Source: Mesostigma viride (lineage: Eukaryota; Streptophyta; Mesostigmatophyceae; Mesostigmatales; Mesostigmataceae). From it: 64,000 nucleotides of DNA. Below are positions 11,847 to 23,665 of this stretch, piece by piece; the first letter of the stretch is position 1, and each line of letters opens with the position of its first letter. Location: assembly GCA_009746045.1 (NCBI GenBank), contig RPFO01000079.1, forward strand, positions 4,176,271 to 4,240,270, given 5' to 3'. The position numbers and the translations under genes were made by a program. Under the pieces are notes generated by a model. It searched no databases. It worked only from the letters and a program-made list of their open reading frames with translations, and was not told the origin of the DNA.

Positions 11847-14420
11847 TCAAGTCCCACCAGAAAAGGGGTCCATGAGCCCTTTGAGCACAGGGTATTGTAG
11901 CTCAGCCTTGCTCTCCAGCTTGGTGAGGGCGTCTGCTGGGTTGTCAACACCAGGCACATGTTCAAGATGAGCAAGGTAAGACATCTCCTTCAGCAACAAA
12001 TAATCCAGATCCCTGCTCCTGGCGAGCTGTCTGTGCACAAACTGCACCATGCCCATGCTGTCTGTCTTGACCAGTGTGTGCAGCTGCAAGCTACAGGAAG
12101 CTACCTGACAGAGCTGGTAGAATAACTCCCTGAGGTAAAGAGCAGTGTGTAGCCCCTCACATATTGCCCTGCACTCAGCAATGTCACTGCTGGGCGTCAC
12201 CCTGTTCTGTAACCTACTGTACCAGCTGACCAGAGAAGTGTGCTCCTGTTGTAGTGTAATGAGTGCTGCTGCCCTACCCCTGACATCCGTCACCTTCCTG
12301 CTGTCCATGGAACTGTCCACAAAAAGCACCATGTTGAGTGGTTTGTACAAGTCCACAGCTGCCAGTATGAGTGGAGGTGAGCTCCTGACAGACTCAACCA
12401 CCTGCTCTGCCCCTACCTCAACCAGCTGAGCATCTGTGAGCCTACTCAGCACCAACAAATCTGGGGCACAAATGCTAGCTAGCCAAGCCAACATTCCCCT
12501 GATTGTGGCACACCTGGCCTGGGTAATGGGCTGCTGGAGGGCATCAATGATCTGCTGAGGATAGTTGTTGCCACCCTCCATCTTGATAAACCAAGTACCT
12601 GCCCTCTTGATCAGCGTGGCCTGCATTCCACAAAACACCATGGGCTCATCCTGCTTCATGTGCTGGACCTTTCCTAACTCAAACCTCTTCTGGATCTTGG
12701 ACAGTACTGAATCCACCCACTCAGGAGGCCCTAAAAGGTGCAGGTCATCTCCATGCAGAGATGCAAACACAGGCAACCCTTCATGAGTACTCTGGAACAA
12801 GCAAGGATCAACTGGAGACACAGTAAAGCCACAGTGAGTTTTCAGAAACTTTTCCAGGCTCTTTCTCCAGATGATAGGGCTGGACCTGAGACCCTCCAAA
12901 CCCTTGAGTATTCTGAGATATTTTGACTTGATCTCTGCTCTCCACACCTTGGGCACTGTTACAAAGAAGGGAGGGATATCACGCCACGTCTCCTTGGCCT
13001 GCTCCACATCACCTTTAAGAAAAGCCCTCTTGAAATCAATCAGCACAGAGCTGTACGCAATGCCCTTGACCAGGAAAGACAGATATATACACAGAACAAT
13101 CCTCCAGGTATCATGCAGCATCCCAGGCGTATACAACTCCTCATCTGTCAGCTCCCCCGTGCCATGGTACTCAGTCACAACTGGCCTCACATGTGGCACC
13201 TGCACACCGTCTATCTCCTTCAGCTTGAGCACAAACAAGAGCCTTAGCAACTGATGCTCCCTGGGCAACTCATCCACAGGCTCAGCACAGTTAGACACTA
13301 TCCAGTCATGCCCACTGGAGACAAACCCTAGAATCCATGCCTTAGCCATCTTGGGGCTTTGCATCAACTCTACCAACTGGTGCCAGGAAATAGGACTGTG
13401 ACCAGCAATCTGGTACTTGTGCACCCCCAAGTCCCGTGGATCTAGGGTGGTTGGGATGATCAACAAGTCCTCAGCAATGGGCTCCTTGCCTTCAGGCCCC
13501 ACACTCTGCTGCCCCTTCACAGCCTTGACTGCCACAGCTAGACCCTTGGAGTAGTGATATCTCTGGAGGGGCAAACTGCCATGACCTTCTAGTGCAAGCT
13601 CATCTGCTGACAGAGTCACTCCTGGCATGCACAAGAAATTCTGGCCCAAAATGGCAGGCCCCTGGTACCCTTCCACCACACAGAACGCAGTGGGGACACC
13701 CAGGATAGGCACAGTCACTTCCCCTAGGATCTTCATTGTTACAGTGCCCGTAAAGTCACTCACTGCCCTGCAGCCAGCCTTATTCACCTTCAGGCCCTGA
13801 GCATCCTCCACCCTGATGATAGACACCTCTGAGTTAGTATCCACTTCTAGGGTAGCAGCCCAGCAAGAACCCCATTCAGTCAACTTAGATACCTTGGGAT
13901 CCTTGTGCTTGTTGAACATGAGCGACCGGACAATGTCTGCCATGAGTGGCCTCTTGGACCCTGGTGCAGGCCCAGCCCCCGTTGGCTCCACCACAGGTGA
14001 TGCAGTTGCCTCCTGCACCTCATCATCATCAGAGGGATAGCCACCTCCCACGTCAGTGACAGGCACATCAACTACCTGGTCCTTAACCTGGCCCTCCAGC
14101 CAACACTGGGGTCCAGGCCCGTCTGCAGGCCAGATTGCATGTGGCTTGCGTTCCTTGACGTTGGCCCAGCTCAACCTGTAAACATGCCTGGGATTACTCT
14201 CCAAGGCCACAAGGCAGGAACGATTGGCATCTTCCACACAGGTCACCACCCCGTTCTGCCACTTGCCCCTCTTGCCCTGCATTGATGGCTCCTTCCACAT
14301 TCTGACCTTCAGCCCCACCTGAGGCCTCAGCACATTCCAGCCCCTATCCTTGCGTCTCAACTGAGCAAACACCCTGTCTGCTTTCCTCAAGCATGCCTGG
14401 ACCACTTCCTGGGCTAGCAT
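11847..14420 (-). pseudogene. Pol of B1: integrase tail, retropepsin-like domain, RT and RNase H
   Basis: An 857-residue open segment equivalent to residues 322 onward of the B polyprotein. In order: integrase C-terminal region, protease-like domain with D194-T-N-S and ILGQNFL, reverse transcriptase with LIDFKRAFLK and SLHGDDLHLL, then RNase H with FVDSSMDSR, AECRAI, KTDSMG and NPADALTK. It ends in a stop after FSGGT. It is out of frame with the upstream integrase segment because one G is missing near 14418 (TTTGGATG here, TTTGGGATG in B2). The RT-RNase H part is intact here, whereas B2 is broken in RT. Confidence 0.88.
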
Positions 14421-15385
14421 CCAAACTGCAGTGCTACAGGATTGACAGCCACCCCGTCATAATAGTAGTTTATTCTGAGGTTCAACTGTTCTTCCACCTG
14501 CCTGGTCCACACTGCCCTCTCCAAAGCAGATGCTACCAGTGGCACCTTAGGTTCTGCCAGCACTACGGTCTTGACCTCCCTGATGGATCTCTCCACAGCA
14601 CCTTGCTGTCCATGGCTCTCCCTGGGCGTGACCAGCAGCTTGCATGGCAGTTGCTCCTGCTGTGACAGTAGGCACTCAAACTGAATATCAGCCTGTACTG
14701 TCTTGTACACCCCAAAGCCTGGTAAGAGAGTCTGCAAGCCCAGCAGCAGGGTATTCCCCTTCATATCTGGCAGAATCTGGAGCAGCCTGTACCTGCTAAA
14801 TCTGTCCACTGCCACCAAAATGTATAAGCCCCTGATATGCTGGACGTCTACCTGGATGTCCCCCTTCTCCCTGGCAGGCTCCCTAGCATGGGACCTTGGC
14901 TTCTTGGCAGCATTCTCCTTACAGGCACATTGCTCAGCTGCAGCCCTGCATGCTTCCCTCAGTGGCTCATCTCCAATCTTCCAACCAAACATCTCAGCCA
15001 TGGCTGTGTGACCAAAGATATTGTGCAGCCTGCGTCCAGCATCCGTGTAGCTCAGTTGCCTAGCCAGATTACGCACCTGGGAAGACGCCTGGACGGGCCC
15101 TGCGTGTGAGGACGCAACATCCACCTTCTGCATCTTGGATCCAGAGGACCCAGCAGACCCTCCCAGCAGAGCATCTAGGCTCCCAGAGCCAACCCTGTCT
15201 GGGGACCCTCCACCTGTTGACAGTTGAGGGGATTGTTGTGCTGCAGCATGCATGCAATCTTGTGGAATGAGAACATCAGTACACCCCTGGTGCTGATCAG
15301 AGGTGGCACCCTGCCCAGATTTATTTACATGTGAAGCTGTGTCCCCACAGGGTGTCTCACTATGTACACGGGACTGCTTCACTAG
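14414..15385 (-). pseudogene. Pol of B1: N-terminal part with integrase core
   Basis: It begins just after the in-frame TGA that ends Gag (15386-15388). It holds the HHCC-like zinc site (RRLHNIFGH, then CACK) and the integrase catalytic candidates in GDIQVDVQ, ADIQFEC and GAVERSI. There are 31 residues between the second Asp and the Glu. Translation stops after QFGC because of the single-base deletion near 14418; the next frame continues the protein. Confidence 0.85.
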
Positions 15386-16706
15386 TCACTTCTGATCAGA
15401 CTGCCCCTTCTTCTTGTTTGGGCAATCCCTCTTCCAGTGACCTTCCTTGCCACAAGCAAAACACTTGCTCTTGCCAGACCCTCCCCCTGGGGCCTTGCTG
15501 TCCTGCTTGTTCTGGTTGCCTGAGGCCTGATTGTTATTCTGCCCCTGGCCACCACCCTTACCCTGCTGATGGCTGTTACGGTTGCCAGACTGGTTCCCCT
15601 GATTCTGGTTCCCCTGCTGACCCCTCCACCACCCTGGTTCTGCTCCTTCTGGGCCTGCTTCCTTCTCCTGCTGCCATACCGTGTCCCAGATGGGGTACGG
15701 TTCTTGCCCTGGCTAGCCTGAGACGCTGACCCTCCCTGAGAACTGATACCCTTGCAGGTAGGGACCCGGGTCCTGAAGTTTAGTATCACACGCTTCAGAG
15801 CCCCCCAGGTGCCATCAGTGAGATCACAGAGCTGCCTAGCAGTAGCCCTACCTTCCTCTGACAAGCCCATCTTATCAAGAAGTGGTCTGCTGCTGCCCTG
15901 ACTGTCACACTGAAGCCCTGCTTCTTGCCTGCCTCCACGATCAACTCAAACCTGGCCAGCTCAGCAGCCACCTCACCCTTGATCTCAAACTCATCAAATT
16001 CTCTCTTCTTTTCCATGGTGAGATTGTGAACCCTGTCAGAAAACTCCTCCTTGATGTCATCCAGGAACTGCAGCCAAGTGTGCCCCTCTTCAGAGCATGC
16101 CTAGCCATGTCATTGACCCTTTCAGACGACCCTTGTTTGCGGTGGAAGAGTGAAACACCCTGACAATATCCACACCTGCTGCGACAGAGCCCACAACTAG
16201 CTTCATGTCATCAAGCCATTTATCCAGGTTGTCTTGCTTCAGGGAGGGTTGAGCGCTTTCTGCCCATTCATGACTGTCACAGCATCAGAAAATGGACGGG
16301 TGCCAGGCAACACACTCCCCACACGCACTGGTGGTGCCTGGGGAGGGTCAATCCTAGCCTCCAAACGCTCGGGCAACATACCAGACACCCTATCGTGAAC
16401 AGCAGCTTGCTTTGCAGCACGCACACCTGGGGTGACGATGGCGTCCTCCTCACCAGGCGTTGTGAGCACCACTGCATCCGTAGGTCGCCTGGCACGCTTG
16501 ACTTTCTCCGCCTCAGCTTGCCCATCACGCCACCGCTTGTGTGTTCTCCCGGCTCTGGGGTCCATCTCTGGGATAGGTTGCCCAGCTGGCGCCTCCACGC
16601 CCCTCTCCTCCATCGCCTCCCCTTCCTCTCTGGCGATGTCCTCCTCTGCCGTTCGCTCCCGTTGCTCCTCGAATGTCGCCGCACCCCGGCTTGCCCTCCT
16701 AGGCAT
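15386..16706 (-). pseudogene. Gag of B1, frameshifted
   Basis: It starts at an ATG at 16706 (MPRRASRGAATF) just after a TATATAATG-like sequence. Reading needs frame changes near positions equivalent to 47258, 47640 and 47890 of B2, plus a B1-only one near 16091. The capsid-like middle contains the segment starting MEKKREFDEFEIKGEV; the tail is Gln/Asn/Gly-rich and ends in a CCHC knuckle (KCFACGKEGHWKRDCP, about 15420-15463). The frame then reaches TGA followed by CTAG and would continue into pol. Function: particle assembly and RNA packaging. Confidence 0.75.
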
Positions 16707-16774
16707 TATATACAATGGCTGCGACCAACTTTGCAACAAGAAAACAGCAAACTCTCCACCTATCCTCCACCCCC

Positions 16775-17739
16775 TCAAGCCTCGTTTTCAGACGAAGCTT
16801 CTCCTGCAACCGGTGCAGGTGCTGGCTCGTGGAACGGTCCCTCCACCGGATTCAATGGCTGCCCCTGGTCGTCGTGAGTAGGCACAGGCCTAATAACCAC
16901 CGGAAGCCTCAAACCATACGCGTAATCACGTATCCAGCGAGAACGCCCCCACCTCAACAAATGGGCCTCACCTAAACCAACGTTGTCGTCAATGTGGTAG
17001 CGATTAAGCTCGTCCCGCTGCGCCTGCTCACGGCCCTCCTGAGAGCCGTCGCCCTCGTGACGCCTCTGGGCCGGCTGTACTACCGCCCCTGCTGGCTGAT
17101 CTACGAAGTCGTAGAAGGCGTCGTCGGCTGAGACCTCTCGACCGCCAACCACGTCGACAGTCAAACTTAGCTGGTTTAACTCTCGGCGAGAATGTGGAGT
17201 ATCCCGACTAGTGTAGATGGAGAAGGGATTAAGAGTAATGAAGACACGATCAGCAGCGCCTCTGGTCAACTCTAAGACAGAGTGCGCCAGATTCTGGCAC
17301 TCTGCCACCAACGCCTGCGTACTGCCACGAACGATGGCCTCCCGCCTGTCCCGGGCGACCTGCACCACGTTTGGCACGCCGGTGTAGTCGTCCCCAAGGC
17401 GGAGATTGGCGACAAGGTCGTTTATCTCTCGGGCACCCCCGAGGCTTATGGCAATTATCTGCAAAAGCAGAGTGACCACCTGCTCAAACGCGAATGCGTT
17501 TGTGTGGCCAGCCCGCCAAGACGCTGGCAGCCTTCTGATGATTTCCGCGAGGTCCTCGCGAAATCTCAGCAGCTGCTCGGCTGCTCCTCGGACGTACTCG
17601 CCCGGTGCCGACACCGCACGAATATTTCGGCGCACTTCCCCGAGTCCTCGTGCCCTCCTGCGGGTACTGGACTGGACGCCGCTACCGTTGCTGCACGCGC
17701 AAAGGTGTTTGTCCTAGCTTCAGAGTCCGAATTCGACAT
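16775..17739 (-). pseudogene. ORF1 of B1, upstream of gag, unknown function, one frameshift
   Basis: Equivalent to the 321-residue ORF1 of B2, starting at an ATG at 17739. A one-base loss near 17638 breaks the frame after about 33 residues; the remaining 286 codons stay open. It has no recognised domain. The predicted protein is mostly helical in character, with many Arg, Ala and Leu, and has no signal peptide or zinc motif. It lies between the 5' LTR and gag, a position normally empty in copia elements. Confidence 0.65.
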
Positions 17740-17763
17740 ATCCGTCGACCAGACTGTAATACG

Positions 17764-18407
17764 ATTTAGATGAACGCGGATCAGTGAGTTTCTGGTCTTC
17801 CCAAGATGTGATGAATGGAGCCATGGTTTCAACCAGCGGCTTTTAACCTTTACCACAGTTGCCTCACTACCCTGTGGTCACTAGCCTGAGGCGGCAGTAC
17901 CCACGGACGGTGTTGGGAAAAGACGCTTGGCCACTGCTGTGTCCGAGCCTTTCTAGGTCTCACCATTGCTGCCAGGCCTTGCACGCCTTGGCAGGTCCGC
18001 CACTGTCAATTTCCTTGGTTGCATCAATCCAGGACGTCTGTCCTTCCATGAATGACAGTAACGCTCTGGATTTATCCGTCATGACAAGTACCCGTCCATC
18101 CCAGGCCTGCAGGACTGCCAGTCCTGAAGTCCTGTGACATTCTTGGTACCATCAACCAATATTGACCACAGTACCTCCTAGTGACAGTCGGTCCTGTGAC
18201 ACGTAACGTGTGATGGTTCACCCAACACTGCCACGTGCCCTGTCCCTCACGTGTCCTTAGTCCTGGTACTGCTGTAGCGTCCGGCGGCATTACTTCGGGA
18301 CTTGATAACTCTCAAGTTCCTTGTCCAAATGAGGCGTCTAGCACGGCGTTGGAAAGGCCACTTCAAGTATGATATGCTTAGCATATTGCATCACCAATAT
18401 GCTAACT
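17764..18407 (-). repeat. 5' LTR of B1 (in element sense)
   Basis: 644 bp, the partner of 10240-10883. The bases just after it in the sense direction read CGTATTACAGTC, so there is no TGG-type primer-binding site. It is flanked on the outside by the ATAAC duplication. Confidence 0.95.
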
Positions 18408-18542
18408 ATAACCACTTCCGAGCACCCAAGTTAATTCGGCCGAATTAACTTGGGTGCTCGGAAGTGGTTATTCCGGGCAAAATAGTGTTACGGACCGATT
18501 TGCCTCAGGCGGCAAAAGGTTCCGTCACTATTTAACGTAACT
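18408..18542. mobile_element. Right part of palindromic element a
   Basis: It begins with the second ATAAC and continues through the palindrome centre (TTAATTCGG/CCGAATTAA) to CGTAACT at 18542. With 10164-10239 it forms a 206-bp near-perfect inverted repeat with 103-bp arms. Confidence 0.85.
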
Positions 18543-18674
18543 AAAACCTGTGCACCTTGGAGGTCAGGGGTTCGAATCCTCACTGAGGCAGCTCCGGCGC
18601 ATTTAGTGGTGCGTGCTCAGCGGCCTAGGCGGATGTCTCGGGCTCTTCGTCCCCCCTCCACGAGGCCAGGTTTT
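18543..18674 (+). other. 132-bp spacer with tRNA T-arm-like motif
   Basis: It lies between the two palindromes and begins AAAACCTG and ends CAGGTTTT, a short inverted repeat. GGTTCGAATCC at 18569-18579 fits the B-box/T-arm consensus and is followed by CTGAGGCA, which looks like a tRNA acceptor end; GCCTCAG occurs about 80 bp upstream within the palindrome. No convincing D or anticodon arm can be drawn, so I do not call a tRNA gene. Confidence 0.45.
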
Positions 18675-18880
18675 AGTTACGTTAAATAGTGACGGAACCT
18701 TTTGCCGCCTGAGGCAAATCGGTCCGTAACACTATTTTGCCCGGAATAACCACTTCCGAGCACCCAAGTTAATTCGGCCGAATTAACTTGGGTGCTCGGA
18801 AGTGGTTATTCCGGGCAAAATAGTGTTACGGACCGATTTGCCTCAGGCGGCAAAAGGTTCCGTCACTATTTAACGTAACT
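18675..18880. mobile_element. 206-bp palindromic element b (intact)
   Basis: Near-perfect palindrome from AGTTACG to CGTAACT, each arm 103 bp, with the centre at TTCGG/CCGAA. Single strands could fold into one long hairpin. It abuts minisatellite sequence on the right and the 132-bp spacer on the left. No coding capacity; a MITE or foldback element is the simplest reading. Flanking CA-rich repeats hide any target duplication. Confidence 0.85.
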
Positions 18881-20649
18881 CACACACCATGCACGCAAGG
18901 GGCGGCTGCACACACATGTACATCCACCGCGCACGCAAGGAGCGACTGCACACACACGTACATCCACCGCGCATGCAAGGGCCGGCTGCACACACACGTA
19001 CATCCACCGCGCATGCAAGGGGCGGCTGCACACACACGTACACACACCGCGCACGCAAGGAGCGACTGCACGCACACTTACACACACACCGCGCATGCAA
19101 GGGGCGGCTGCACACACACGTACACCCACCATGCACGCAAGGGCCGGCATGCACACACACGTACATACACTGCGCACGCACGGGGCGGCTGCACACACAT
19201 GTACATCCACCGCGCACGCAAGGGACGGCATGCACACACACGTACACACACCATGCGCGCAAGGAGCGGCTGCACTCACGTGTACATCCACCGCGCACGC
19301 AAGGGACGGCTGCACACAAACGTACATCCACCGCGCACGCAAGGGCCGGGCAACTGCACACACACGTACACACACCATGCACGCAAGGGACGGCTGCACA
19401 CAAACGTACATCCACCGCGCACGCAAGGGGCGGCTGCACAGACACGTACACACACCATGCACGCAAGGGCCGGCATGCACACACACGTACATCCACTGCG
19501 CACGCAAGGGGCAACTGCACACACACGTACACACACCATGCACGGAAGGGACGGCTGCACACAAACGTACATCCACCGCGCACGCAAGGGCCGGCTGCAC
19601 TCACATGTACATACACCATGCACGCAAGGGGCCGGCTGCACTCACATGTACATACACCATGCACGCAAGGGGCGGCTGCACACACGTGTACATACACCAT
19701 GCACGCAAGGGGCGAGTGCACGCACACTTACACACACACCGCGCACGCAAGGGACGCCTGCACACACATGTACACACACCATGCACGCAAGGGGCGGCTG
19801 CACACACACGTACACACACCATGCACGCAAGGGCCGGCTGCACACACACGTACATACACCACGCACGCAAGGGACGCCTTTACACACACGTACATCCACC
19901 GCGCACGCAAGGGGCAACTGCACACACACGTACACACACCGCGCACGCAAGGGGCGGCTGCACACACATGTACATCCACCGCGCACGCAAGGAGCGACTG
20001 CACACACACGTACATCCACCGCGCATGCAAGGGCCGGCTGCACACACACGTACATCCAACGCGCATGCAAGGGGCGGCTGCACACACACGTACACACACC
20101 ATGCACGCAAGGGCCGGCTGCACTCACATGTACATACACCATGCACGCAAGGGGCCGGCTGAACTCACATGTACATACACCATGCACACAAGGGGCGGCT
20201 GCACACACACGTACATCCACCGCGCACGCAAGGAGCGACTGCACTCACATGTACACACACCATGCACGCAAGGGGCGGCTGCACACACACGTACACACAC
20301 CATGCACGCAAGGGCCGGCTGCACACACACGTACATACACCACGCACGCAAGGGACGCCTGCACACACACGTACATCCACTGCGCACGCAAGGGGCAAGT
20401 GCACACACACGTACACACACCATGCACGCAAGGGGCGAGTGCACACACACGTACATCCACCGCGCACGCAAGGGGCGGCTGCACACACACATACACACCA
20501 TGCACGCAAGGGCCGGCATGCACACACACGTACACACACCGCGCACGCAAGGGGCAACTGCACACACACGTACACACACCGCGCACGCAAGGGGCGAGTG
20601 CACACACACGTACATCCACCGCGCACGCAAGGAGCGACTGCACACACAC
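18881..20649. repeat. 40-bp minisatellite, block 2 (about 44 units)
   Basis: Same 40-bp unit as block 1. The part from about 19728 to 20640 matches block 1 from about 5780 to 6690 at a constant offset of about 13951 bp, so it is a recent copy, not independent amplification. Long open frames on both strands are a by-product of the stop-free unit. Confidence 0.95.
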
Positions 20650-21245
20650 ATACTAGTTACTGATTGGAGGCCATGGAGTTAGGAAACCAACCAGATACAC
20701 TAGTTTGTTACAAATACGTGCCTGCCCATAAAAGGCGGCAAGCTCATAAAACACAGTTTTCAGCTGAGAAATTCGTTCACAAGCTCCAGCCCGCTGGCAT
20801 GGCAGCAAAGTCCTACTGCAGTGGGTGGGTGGGTGGGAAGCTGCAAGGAGGACGCCTCCCCTCCCCTCCACCGCCCTTAGTACAAACCAAGCTCCACAAC
20901 CGGAGTACGGATGAGGGCCTTAAAGTTAAGGCCGGTAAGTATATGTTAAGTCGCCTACGGAGAGGGGTGTATGCCACAAAATTATTCTGGCACCAATACA
21001 CCCCTTCCGTCCTTTCTTACATGACACCGCCGGTACCCCTAATTAGGTGCCGCACACCTAACATTAGATAGGCACCACCGGCCCTAGCTCCTATTCCCTA
21101 TTCCCATTCCGTCATTTTTACTAGGTCGTTTTTCAGGTCGGGGGGTAAAATCCCCACATTAGATAGGAAACTATCTAACCGGCTGGCTGCCCTTCCCCTT
21201 GAGCCCCTTTGTCGTTCAAATATAATACGAGCATAAGCTCACCAA
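20650..21245. mobile_element. Unclassified element H, short copy H1
   Basis: A 596-bp unit starting ATACTAGTTACT and ending AAGCTCACCAA. Its first 164 bp and last about 409 bp match the two ends of H2; 23 bp of GGGT-type sequence stand where H2 has its unique middle, so H1 looks like an internal-deletion derivative. No coding sequence. Small hairpins (for example GGGGTAAAATCCCC, and TAGATAG with CTATCTA) occur near its 3' end. No terminal inverted repeats or target duplication found. Confidence 0.6.
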
Positions 21246-21764
21246 ATACTAGTTACTCATTGGAGGCCATGGAGTTAGGAAACCAACCAGATACACTAGT
21301 TTGTTACAAATACGTGCCTGCCCATAAAAGGCGGCAAGCTCATAAAACACAGTTTTCAGCTGAGAAATTCGTTCACAAGCTCCAGCCCGCTGGCATGGCA
21401 GCAAAGTCCCGCTTTCCCCCCCTGGCCCGCGGCCGCTCCATGTGCTCGCCTCTGTCCGGTAATTCCCCCTCCTTAGGTCGGTACCTATGGCCGCTACGAT
21501 CCCTCCATCGGCGGCCGAGAGGGGGCCAGTTTTCGTTCCCCCGCGTAAACGCGGCGGTCCCCGCAGTGCCACACTTTGGATTTACGCCCCGCGCGGATAT
21601 CTGGTTTGGTAAATGTGACATGACTCGCCCGACGATGTAACTTAGCAAAATTCTGGCGCCCGGTGAGGCGCCAGTTCCCGCCCTCTCGTCTGCAGCACGA
21701 GGCTCCTCCTCCTCCATGCGTCGGGTACATGCGTCCTATGTATGACCCCCCCATGGAACGCATG

Positions 21765-22295
21765 TGTCAGGATATGCCCCAATATGCCTGACAGTCTTTT
21801 AATTGAGTGTGCTAGTTTCGGGTATACCGGAACTTATATGACTACTTTCTTCTACATTTTACTAAATATATTAGTTAGCTAAATATCTTAGTTAGCTGAC
21901 ATCCGTACCCTAGTGGTACTGTAACCAGTGGTACTGTAACCAGTGGTACTGTAGCCGTCTGACAAAATTTGCCTGGCTCCGCGCTACGCGCCGACCCTAT
22001 GTTCACTAAGTGCTGCCCTGGAGGCGCAATGTCCTTGTACTTGCATACTAGTGATCTGACGCATCATTTTAGTGTTGATGTAAGCCACCCACTTGTGTGT
22101 GGCGGCTGGATGCACTTTAACTTATACCGTAGATTATTTCCAGATCGACGGATACTGCGACAGTGTGTTTTTCCACTTAATGTTGCCCCTGCAATTGTCA
22201 TGGCTACCCGTTTGTACGCCGACTCAAAGTCAATATATAAAATCAGTAAAGCATTATTCGATCTTTAAGCCTGCCACCTGTCTTACATTCTGACA
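21765..22295 (+). repeat. 5' LTR of F1
   Basis: 531 bp, matching 24067-24597. Begins TGTCAGGATATG and ends TTCTGACA. A triplet of GTGGTACTGTA-type repeats lies at about 21910-21955. A TATATAAAA box (22234-22242) near its 3' end probably drives transcription. Confidence 0.95.
22234..22242 (+). promoter_or_regulatory. TATA box in F1 5' LTR
   Basis: TATATAAAA about 55 bp before the LTR end, well placed for an LTR promoter. The same motif recurs at 24536-24544 in the 3' LTR. Confidence 0.5.
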
Positions 22296-22307
22296 TGGTA
22301 TCGAGCG
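22296..22307 (+). promoter_or_regulatory. Primer-binding site of F1
   Basis: TGGTATCGAGCG directly after the LTR. It resembles the TGGTATCAGAGC site used by many copia elements with initiator-Met tRNA, one base shorter. It contrasts with B, C and D, which have no TGG here. Confidence 0.7.
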
Positions 22308-22609
22308 GGGTGGCCTACTAAATTGCTGAAACTGGTCCGATTTATCGGGCAAATTGACTCCCTGAATCCGACGTCGGCACTTTATGCCAGTCGTGCATAT
22401 CCTAGACGGGCTTCCCTGTATCGAAATTCAAGAACTCCAGTATTTAGACGATCGTCTCTACCTCGTATTTGCTGTTCTCAACCATCGTCGCATATTAGTC
22501 TTAATCTTTACCATTACGGATTGAGCGTCTCCGGCTTTCTCGGCTGTCTCCAGATTTTCACCTTGCCGAGACTCGGTTGTGACCAGATTTTAACCTTGCC
22601 GAGACAATC

Positions 22610-23665
22610 ATGTCCGCAGCCGCGACAGCAGCAGCTACGAAAGCGACGAAAGATCTCAACATTCTACAGGCCTGCAAAAATATTACACAGTTCGACGGCC
22701 TCGACCCAGTAAAGTGGGATAACACGAAGATTCCTTTTCTGGCCGTAGTGACAGCATTCGGGATGCTGTCTGTCCTGCTTGGCACCGAGGTCAATGAGGA
22801 ACGCGACCTGATTCTTTTTGCGGCCCTTTGTCAGTGCCTCGTTGGACCGGCACTCAAAGTGGCAAACAGTGTTACTCAGAAAACTGGCAGCGTGGCATAT
22901 CATCGCATCTGTGAAGAATATGAGCATCTCAAACTGCAGATGAGCAACCGGCGAGCACTACGCCGCAAGCTAAATCGAATGAAGCTGGAACCCGGCGTCA
23001 CAATGCGGCAATATATAACCGACGGGGAATTAACTTATAACGACCTGATTGCCACCGGCGCCAAAATGGCACCGGAGGATCTAGCCGAGAATCTGCTCGC
23101 CGGCGTGACCGAGGAGTTGCTTCCGTCCCTTGCCCAATTGAACCTTGGGGACGGTATCACCCTACAGGAAACTAAGGCGGCACTTCTTAAGGCCTGGGAC
23201 CTTGTGCACGGTAACAAAGATTCCGCGGAGGCCACCGGGGTGTATCATACCTCCCACTCTGGACGCGGTGGCCGTGGCACCGGGCGTGGCAGGGGGCGTG
23301 GCGGTCACAATGGCGGGACCCAGCGGCCCAGCTGCACCCACTGCGGTCGCACCTCTCATCAGGAGCCCACCTGCTGGTGGAAGTATCCTCACCTACGGAA
23401 CACTCGCGGCAACACCGGCGGGCCCGCCGCCCACCACACCACCGACACCCCGGCGCCCTCCCACGAGGCCCCCGACCTCCCCCCGGTTTCTGCTTCTAAA
23501 CGCCTTATCCAGCTCCCCCCGGGACAGGGAACAAGGGGTAGCAGCCAGCTGGGCCCAGCTAGCACCAGACGTGGGCCCTGGAGCTTTTCAACCTGCACTG
23601 CAGCAGGCGACAGCAGCCAGCCCCCCCAACCCGTCCTCTGGCCCTCCTGCATTGCTAGCGGCTAG
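22610..23665 (+). CDS. gag: Gag protein of F1
   Basis: A 351-residue ORF starting at an ATG about 310 bp after the LTR. Residues 20-200 look like a copia-type Gag capsid region (DGLDPVKWDNTK near the start, then helices including MRQYITDGELTYNDLI). Residues 216-236 are Gly/Arg-rich. A CCHC knuckle lies at C242, C245, H250 and C255. The C-terminal 80 residues are Pro/Ser-rich; their frame differs from F2 by one-base changes in C runs, so the true C-terminus is uncertain. Predicted role: coat of virus-like particles, RNA binding through the knuckle. No pol follows; about 400 bp of non-coding sequence leads to the G-rich tract before the 3' LTR. Confidence 0.85.
   Translation: MSAAATAAATKATKDLNILQACKNITQFDGLDPVKWDNTKIPFLAVVTAFGMLSVLLGTEVNEERDLILFAALCQCLVGPALKVANSVTQKTGSVAYHRICEEYEHLKLQMSNRRALRRKLNRMKLEPGVTMRQYITDGELTYNDLIATGAKMAPEDLAENLLAGVTEELLPSLAQLNLGDGITLQETKAALLKAWDLVHGNKDSAEATGVYHTSHSGRGGRGTGRGRGRGGHNGGTQRPSCTHCGRTSHQEPTCWWKYPHLRNTRGNTGGPAAHHTTDTPAPSHEAPDLPPVSASKRLIQLPPGQGTRGSSQLGPASTRRGPWSFSTCTAAGDSSQPPQPVLWPSCIASG

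Larger units (their letters stand above)
10240..18407 (-). mobile_element. Copia-like LTR retrotransposon B, copy B1 (complete, frameshifted)
   Basis: Full-length element of 8168 bp read on the - strand, flanked by the 5-bp duplication ATAAC. It has two 644-bp LTRs that differ at about one position, ORF1, Gag, and Pol with integrase, retropepsin-like domain, reverse transcriptase and RNase H. A second copy, B2, lies at 45110-53280 in the opposite orientation. B1 carries private frameshifts in ORF1 (near 17638), gag (near 16091) and pol (near 14418) as well as three gag frameshifts shared with B2. The near-identical LTRs point to a recent insertion. Confidence 0.95.

Noticed and set aside
18500-18600. 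Complete tRNA gene around GGTTCGAATCC
   Set aside because: T arm and acceptor-like end fit, but no A box, D arm or paired anticodon stem can be drawn and the 5' half lies in a palindromic transposon.
21373-21763. Overlapping ORFs in the unique part of H2
   Set aside because: Several short frames on the same GC-rich stretch, no start or domain preference, absent from H1.
22323-22712. 129-codon ORF at the start of F1
   Set aside because: It runs from the untranslated leader into gag in another frame; no recognisable domain.
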